Shown: in pieces, positions 8,468 through 11,645 of the stretch
Layout of the letters: every line of letters starts with the position of its first letter
Numbering within the stretch: position 1 is the first letter of the stretch
From: an uncultured Eubacterium sp.
GTDB taxonomy: Bacteria > Bacillota_A > Clostridia > Lachnospirales > Lachnospiraceae
Assembly: GCA_948759685.1 (NCBI GenBank)
Contig: CAQBGY010000046.1
Coordinates: forward strand, 1 to 11,645
Direction of reading: 5' to 3'
Length of the DNA stretch: 11,645 nt
Made by a program: the position numbers and the translations under genes
Notes under the pieces: generated by a model
What the model was told of the DNA's origin: nothing
Database searches by the model: none
Seen by the model: only the letters and a program-made list of their open reading frames with translations

Positions 8468-8577
8468 CTATCTTGAAAGGACAATTTCAATAAAAGATGA
8501 TGCTTTATATAAAGTATATTGAAATAATAAATGAAAGATTAATAAGATTTTTTTTCGTAATTAAAGGACAAAGTAGT
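8455..8577. other. AT-rich divergent intergenic region with nested inverted repeats
   Basis: This stretch lies between the two divergent promoters and holds no credible gene. It contains a 9-bp inverted repeat, ATTTCAATA (8484-8492) with TATTGAAAT (8517-8525). Inside it is a perfect 12-bp palindrome, CTTTATATAAAG (8503-8514). These could form a cruciform or bind regulators, but simple A/T composition may explain them. Nothing else is recognisable apart from a T-run at 8548-8555. Confidence 0.45.
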
Positions 8578-8606
8578 TTGACAAACAAGGGTGTAGAAAT
8601 TATACT
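8578..8606 (+). promoter_or_regulatory. Near-consensus sigma-A promoter for the rhomboid-like/malQ genes
   Basis: A consensus TTGACA (8578-8583) is separated by 17 bases from TATACT (8601-8606), one mismatch from TATAAT. Transcription should start near 8613. That gives a leader of about 55 nt to the ATG at 8668 and argues against the earlier ATG at 8626, which would sit only 13 nt from the start and lacks a ribosome site. Confidence 0.82.
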
Positions 8607-8653
8607 GTAAGATGGTTATTTATATATGGGGAATAATACCCTAAAAGGAAAAC

Positions 8654-8658
8654 AGGAG
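8654..8658 (+). promoter_or_regulatory. Ribosome binding site choosing the ATG at 8668
   Basis: AGGAG lies 9 nt before the ATG at 8668. The upstream in-frame ATG at 8626 has no purine-rich site in front of it, so translation most likely begins at 8668. Confidence 0.75.
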
Positions 8659-8667
8659 TATAAAAAT

Positions 8668-9594
8668 ATGTCAAAATTTGAAAAAAAATTCAGCAGATAT
8701 GCAATACCGAATTTGTCATTATATCTGATTATTGCATATATTATTGGTTATGCAATACAGATACTTAGTCCGGAAATGTATCAGCTGCTGATGTTTGATC
8801 CATATATGATTTTTCATGGGCAGGTGTGGAGAATAATTACATGGATTCTGATGCCGCCAGAGACATTGGGTGTTTTTACTATTATTATGCTGATTTTGTA
8901 TTATCAGTTAGGAAGAGGGTTAGAGCATACATGGGGAACATATAGATATAATGTATATATGTTTTCAGGTTTGTTATTTACTGTGATAGGAGCATTGGTC
9001 TTATATGTTGTCATGCTTGTTTTATATAGTGCGGGCATAATGCCTGATGAAATTACAACACAGATGCTTAGTTACGGAATTGTCAGTCCGGGACAGTTTT
9101 TTGGAACGTTTATCGGTTTGTTTGTCAGTACTTATTATATAAACATGTCTATTTTTTTAGCATACGCTGTTACGTATCCGGAAGAGCAATTAATGTTGTA
9201 TTTTCTGGTTCCGATTAGAATTAAGTGGTTTGGATATTTGTATGGAGCATATTTGATATATGATATTATCAAAGCATTTAAAACAGGAAGTTTTATAGTA
9301 GGTATTACAGTTACAGTATTGATTTTTGTTTCATTATTAAATTTCTTGATTTATGTTATTTTTGGAAGAAATCGTGCCCGGTTTAATCCAAAACAGGCAA
9401 AAAGAAGACATGAATATAAACAGTCGGTGAGACAGGCAAAACCAAAGACATATGAGAATGGAGCAAGACATAAATGTGTTATATGTGGAAGGACAGAGAT
9501 AGATGATCCAAACCTTACATTCAGATATTGCTCAAAGTGTTCGGGGAACAAAGAGTATTGTCAGGACCACCTGTTTACTCACGAACATCATTAA
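8668..9594 (+). CDS. Rhomboid-fold integral membrane protein with C-terminal zinc-ribbon-like tail
   Basis: A 308-residue membrane protein with about six hydrophobic segments (near 15-33, 66-80, 98-122, 143-168, 175-200 and 208-232). GQVWRIITWIL (51-61) and LGRGLEHTWGTYRYNVY (81-97) resemble the WR-T and G-x-x-LE-x-x-x-G elements of rhomboids. The catalytic GxSG serine and partner histidine are not visible: where GxSG would be expected I see only GIVSPGQFFG and NMSIFLAYAV. It is therefore probably not a protease. After a basic linker (about 234-268) the tail has Cys270/Cys273, Cys288/Cys291, Cys298 and several His residues, a likely cytoplasmic zinc site. The malQ start is 17 nt downstream, suggesting one transcript. 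Similar membrane proteins occur in clostridia, but I know no established function. Starting at the ATG at 8626 would add 14 residues. Confidence 0.72.
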   Translation: MSKFEKKFSRYAIPNLSLYLIIAYIIGYAIQILSPEMYQLLMFDPYMIFHGQVWRIITWILMPPETLGVFTIIMLILYYQLGRGLEHTWGTYRYNVYMFSGLLFTVIGALVLYVVMLVLYSAGIMPDEITTQMLSYGIVSPGQFFGTFIGLFVSTYYINMSIFLAYAVTYPEEQLMLYFLVPIRIKWFGYLYGAYLIYDIIKAFKTGSFIVGITVTVLIFVSLLNFLIYVIFGRNRARFNPKQAKRRHEYKQSVRQAKPKTYENGARHKCVICGRTEIDDPNLTFRYCSKCSGNKEYCQDHLFTHEHH

Positions 9595-9599
9595 AAATC

Positions 9600-9605
9600 A
9601 GGAGG
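9600..9605 (+). promoter_or_regulatory. Consensus ribosome binding site for malQ
   Basis: AGGAGG sits 6 nt before the ATG at 9612. It shows that in-frame codons further upstream, inside the preceding gene, are not the start. Confidence 0.9.
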
Positions 9606-9611
9606 CAGAAA

Positions 9612-11105
9612 ATGCAGCAGAGATTTGATAGAAGTGCAGGAATATTGATGCCTGTCAGCAGTTTGCCGTCGCCTTATGGTATCGGAAGCTTTGGAAAAAG
9701 TGCATATGATTTTGTTGATAATCTGGTGGCAGCGAGACAAAAATTCTGGCAGATTCTTCCGTTGGGACCTACCAGCTTTGGAGACAGTCCATATGCGTCC
9801 TTTTCCGCTTTTGCAGGAAACCCTTATTTTATAGACCTTGATAAGTTAGTGGAAGAGGGACTGCTTGAAAGTGATTATGTTCATAGTTTTATGTGGAATA
9901 TGGAAGAACAGTATGTGGATTATGGATTGATTTATAATTCCAGATTTCAAGTACTGCGGACCGCTTTTAAAAACAGCAGTCATCAGAATTTAGACGAATA
10001 TAAAACATTTTTAAAGGAAAATGAATATTGGCTGGAAGGCTATTGTCTTTATAGTGCCTGTAAAAACAAGTTTGAAGGGACTTCATGGACAGACTGGGAG
10101 AGTGAAATTAAATTCAGAGATGAAGGGTCTGTACAAGAATTAAAAGAGGAATTAAAGGATGATATAGAATTTTACAAATTTGTTCAGTATAAGTTTTATG
10201 AACAATGGAATCAATTAAAAGAATATGCCAATGATAAGGAAATTGAAATTATTGGAGACATACCATTGTACGTAGCAATGGATTCGGCTGATGTATGGCA
10301 GCATACAGAATTTTTTCAGTTGGATGAGGAATTAAATCCGACGAAAGTAGCCGGTGTACCACCGGATGTATTTTCAGAAACAGGACAGCGGTGGGGAAAT
10401 CCTTTGTATGATTGGAAGAAGTTAGAGGCAGAAGACTTTTCGTGGTGGAGAAAGCGAATGGAACACTCTGCCAGATTATATGATGTAATCCGCATTGATC
10501 ATTTTATTGGTATGGTTAAGTATTATGCAATACCGGCTGAAGATGAAGATGCAAGAAACGGAGCATGGGAAAAAGGACCAGGCTTAAAATTAATACAAGT
10601 AATGAATGAGTCCATTGGAGATAAAAAAATTATCGCAGAGGATTTAGGCGTTCAGATGCCGGAAGTAGTAAAGGTGTTAGAAAAATCAGGATATCCGGGA
10701 ATGAAAGTTTTGGAGTTTGCCTTTGATGGAAACAGAAAGAATGATCATTTACCATATTACTGGACGCAGAATACTGTGGCATATGGTGGAACACATGATA
10801 ATGATACATTAATGGGATACTTTACAGGGCTGCAATCTTGGGAGTTAGGATATGTTCGTGAATATATGGAATGTAGAAATGGCTCTATTGAAGATTTGGT
10901 TGATAAGATTTTTAGGACAGCATATGCCAGTGTGGCAGATTTGGTGATTTTCCAGATGCAGGATGTCTTAAAAGTTGGAAATATAGGAAGAATGAATCTT
11001 CCATCCTCTATGGGAACAAATTGGCGTTGGAGAATGTTACAGGGACAGTTTGGACCGGAGGAAATAGAAAAACTTAGATATTTGTGTGATATTTATGGAA
11101 GATAA
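9612..11105 (+). CDS. malQ: 4-alpha-glucanotransferase (amylomaltase, GH77)
   Basis: Cytoplasmic enzyme that cuts an alpha-1,4-glucan and transfers the fragment to another glucan or glucose, used in maltodextrin and glycogen metabolism. The 497 residues are normal for bacterial GH77 enzymes. Family motifs run in order: GILMPVSSLPSPYGIGSFG (10-28), WQILPLGPTSFGDSPY (46-61), IIGDIPLYVAMDSADVW (213-229), and VAGVPPDVFSETGQRWGNPL (246-265), the loop over the active site. The catalytic residues are Asp296 in IRIDHF (nucleophile), Glu343 in IAEDLG (acid/base) and Asp396 in GTHDND (transition-state stabiliser). The C-terminus keeps GRMNLPSSMGTNWRWR. It is intact and probably shares the rhomboid-like gene's promoter. 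No glycogen or maltose genes are visible beside it. Confidence 0.97.
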   Translation: MQQRFDRSAGILMPVSSLPSPYGIGSFGKSAYDFVDNLVAARQKFWQILPLGPTSFGDSPYASFSAFAGNPYFIDLDKLVEEGLLESDYVHSFMWNMEEQYVDYGLIYNSRFQVLRTAFKNSSHQNLDEYKTFLKENEYWLEGYCLYSACKNKFEGTSWTDWESEIKFRDEGSVQELKEELKDDIEFYKFVQYKFYEQWNQLKEYANDKEIEIIGDIPLYVAMDSADVWQHTEFFQLDEELNPTKVAGVPPDVFSETGQRWGNPLYDWKKLEAEDFSWWRKRMEHSARLYDVIRIDHFIGMVKYYAIPAEDEDARNGAWEKGPGLKLIQVMNESIGDKKIIAEDLGVQMPEVVKVLEKSGYPGMKVLEFAFDGNRKNDHLPYYWTQNTVAYGGTHDNDTLMGYFTGLQSWELGYVREYMECRNGSIEDLVDKIFRTAYASVADLVIFQMQDVLKVGNIGRMNLPSSMGTNWRWRMLQGQFGPEEIEKLRYLCDIYGR

Positions 11106-11193
11106 AGACATATGAAAATATTGAAAACTATGAAAAGCACAATATGCGAAAGTAGTCACAGAAAAGAAATAACAATTTAGGAGGACTGAAAAA

Positions 11194-11604
11194 ATGACAA
11201 AGAAACCATTTGTGACAAAGGAGCAGGTTGAGGAGATTGTAAAGAAATATCCTACACCATTTCATATTTATGATGAAAAAGGATTTATGGATAATGCCAG
11301 AAAAGTAAATGAGGCGTTTTCATGGAATAAAGGATTTAGAGAGTATTTTGCAGTAAAAGCAACTCCAAATCCATTTATCATCAAAAAATTAAAAGAAGCA
11401 GGATGTGGTGTTGACTGTTCGTCTTATACGGAACTTATGATTGCAGATAAGTTAGGATTTAAAGATGATGAAATTATGTTTTCGTCCAATGAAACACCGG
11501 AAGGCGAATTTAAATATTGTAATGACTTAGGTGGAATTATCAATCTGGATGATATTACAATGATTGAGGCTATGGAGAAAGAATGTGGAATTCCTGAGAC
11601 AGTC
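11194..11604 (+). CDS. lysA: Diaminopimelate decarboxylase-like PLP enzyme, 3'-truncated by adapter
   Basis: PLP-dependent fold-III decarboxylase that would turn meso-diaminopimelate into lysine. Only the first 137 codons are genomic, about one third of the usual 410-430. The alanine-racemase-like barrel begins with TPFHIYD (21-27). It continues with YFAVKATPNP (51-60), where Lys55 is the expected PLP Schiff-base lysine, then GCGVDCSSYTELMIA (72-86), then MFSSNETPEGE. AGGAGG at 11179-11184 lies 9 nt before the ATG. The gap from malQ is 88 nt with no terminator. A weak TTGAAA/TATGCG pair (11121-11126 and 11143-11148) could provide its own promoter. After codon 137 the frame runs into adapter and would give RSEEHTSELQSR, an artefact tail. 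Ornithine/arginine or carboxynorspermidine decarboxylases are related alternatives, but the motifs fit LysA best. Confidence 0.82.
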
Positions 11605-11645
11605 AGATCGGAAGAGCACACGTCTGAACTCCAGTCACGGACCCA
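11605..11645. other. Illumina TruSeq indexed adapter at right contig end (artefact)
   Basis: From 11605 the sequence matches the 34-base TruSeq index-adapter read-through: it starts AGATCGGAAGAGCACACGTC and ends at CAC (11638). The last seven bases, GGACCCA, stand where the sample index would be. Coding frames crossing this point carry adapter peptides. In particular, the - strand frame beginning MCSSDL at 11621 starts inside the adapter and is spurious. Confidence 0.99.

Noticed and set aside
8381..8625. Riboswitch or small RNA in the divergent region
   Set aside because: Only A/T-rich palindromes are seen; no GC-containing helices, conserved riboswitch core or terminator are recognisable.
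8626..8628. ATG as start of the rhomboid-like protein
   Set aside because: No ribosome site, and only about 13 nt after the predicted transcription start; the ATG at 8668 has AGGAG at good spacing.
9528..9611. 28-residue N-terminal extension of MalQ
   Set aside because: It overlaps the preceding gene in another frame; AGGAGG and the ATG at 9612 give a standard-length GH77 enzyme.
11424..11621. Antisense open frame at the right end
   Set aside because: Its start codon and first residues (MCSSDL) are adapter-encoded, and it lies opposite the lysA coding frame.
1..11645. Terminal inverted repeats of a linear mobile element
   Set aside because: The repeated 15 bases are Illumina adapter sequence.

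Overview
The window reads as an 11.6-kb assembled contig from an AT-rich, low-GC Gram-positive anaerobe. Clostridia, most likely a Lachnospiraceae-type gut bacterium, is my inference. It rests on strong AGGAGG ribosome sites, a lipoprotein-anchored solute-binding protein, a giant CoA-dehydratase activase, and AT-rich codon use. Both ends are Illumina TruSeq adapter sequence, not biology: bases 1-15 and about 11605-11645. Genomic DNA therefore covers about 16-11604, and the first and last genes are truncated at adapter junctions.

Region 1 (16-4115, + strand) is a four-gene operon. It starts with the 3' part of an aryl-sulfate sulfotransferase (AssT-like beta-propeller). A complete ABC importer of the NitT/TauT/SsuABC type follows: lipoprotein binding protein, ATPase, permease. 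Genes overlap or lie within 30 nt, so they are probably co-transcribed. I infer that the importer handles a sulfonate, sulfate ester or related anion connected to the sulfotransferase chemistry. The operon ends at a hairpin with T-runs on both strands, which can also stop the opposing gene.

Region 2 (4139-8380, - strand) is one 1413-residue protein of the 2-hydroxyacyl-CoA dehydratase activase superfamily. It has two BadF/HgdC-type ATPase domains, each keeping the two cysteines that bridge a [4Fe-4S] cluster, then a four-cysteine linker, a DUF2229-like region and an HgdB-like region. It has a clear promoter whose -10 box lies in a perfect 22-bp palindrome, a candidate operator.

Region 3 (8381-11604, + strand) begins with an AT-rich divergent intergenic region carrying a near-consensus promoter. 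It continues with a rhomboid-fold membrane protein that has a C-terminal zinc-ribbon-like tail but no visible protease motif, then 4-alpha-glucanotransferase (malQ), and the 5' third of a diaminopimelate decarboxylase-like gene (lysA). The tight spacing of the first two suggests an operon; lysA follows after 88 nt with no terminator.

The most promising biology is the sulfotransferase plus SsuABC-type importer operon and the double-cluster activase. No CRISPR array, insertion sequence, tRNA, rRNA or riboswitch was recognised.
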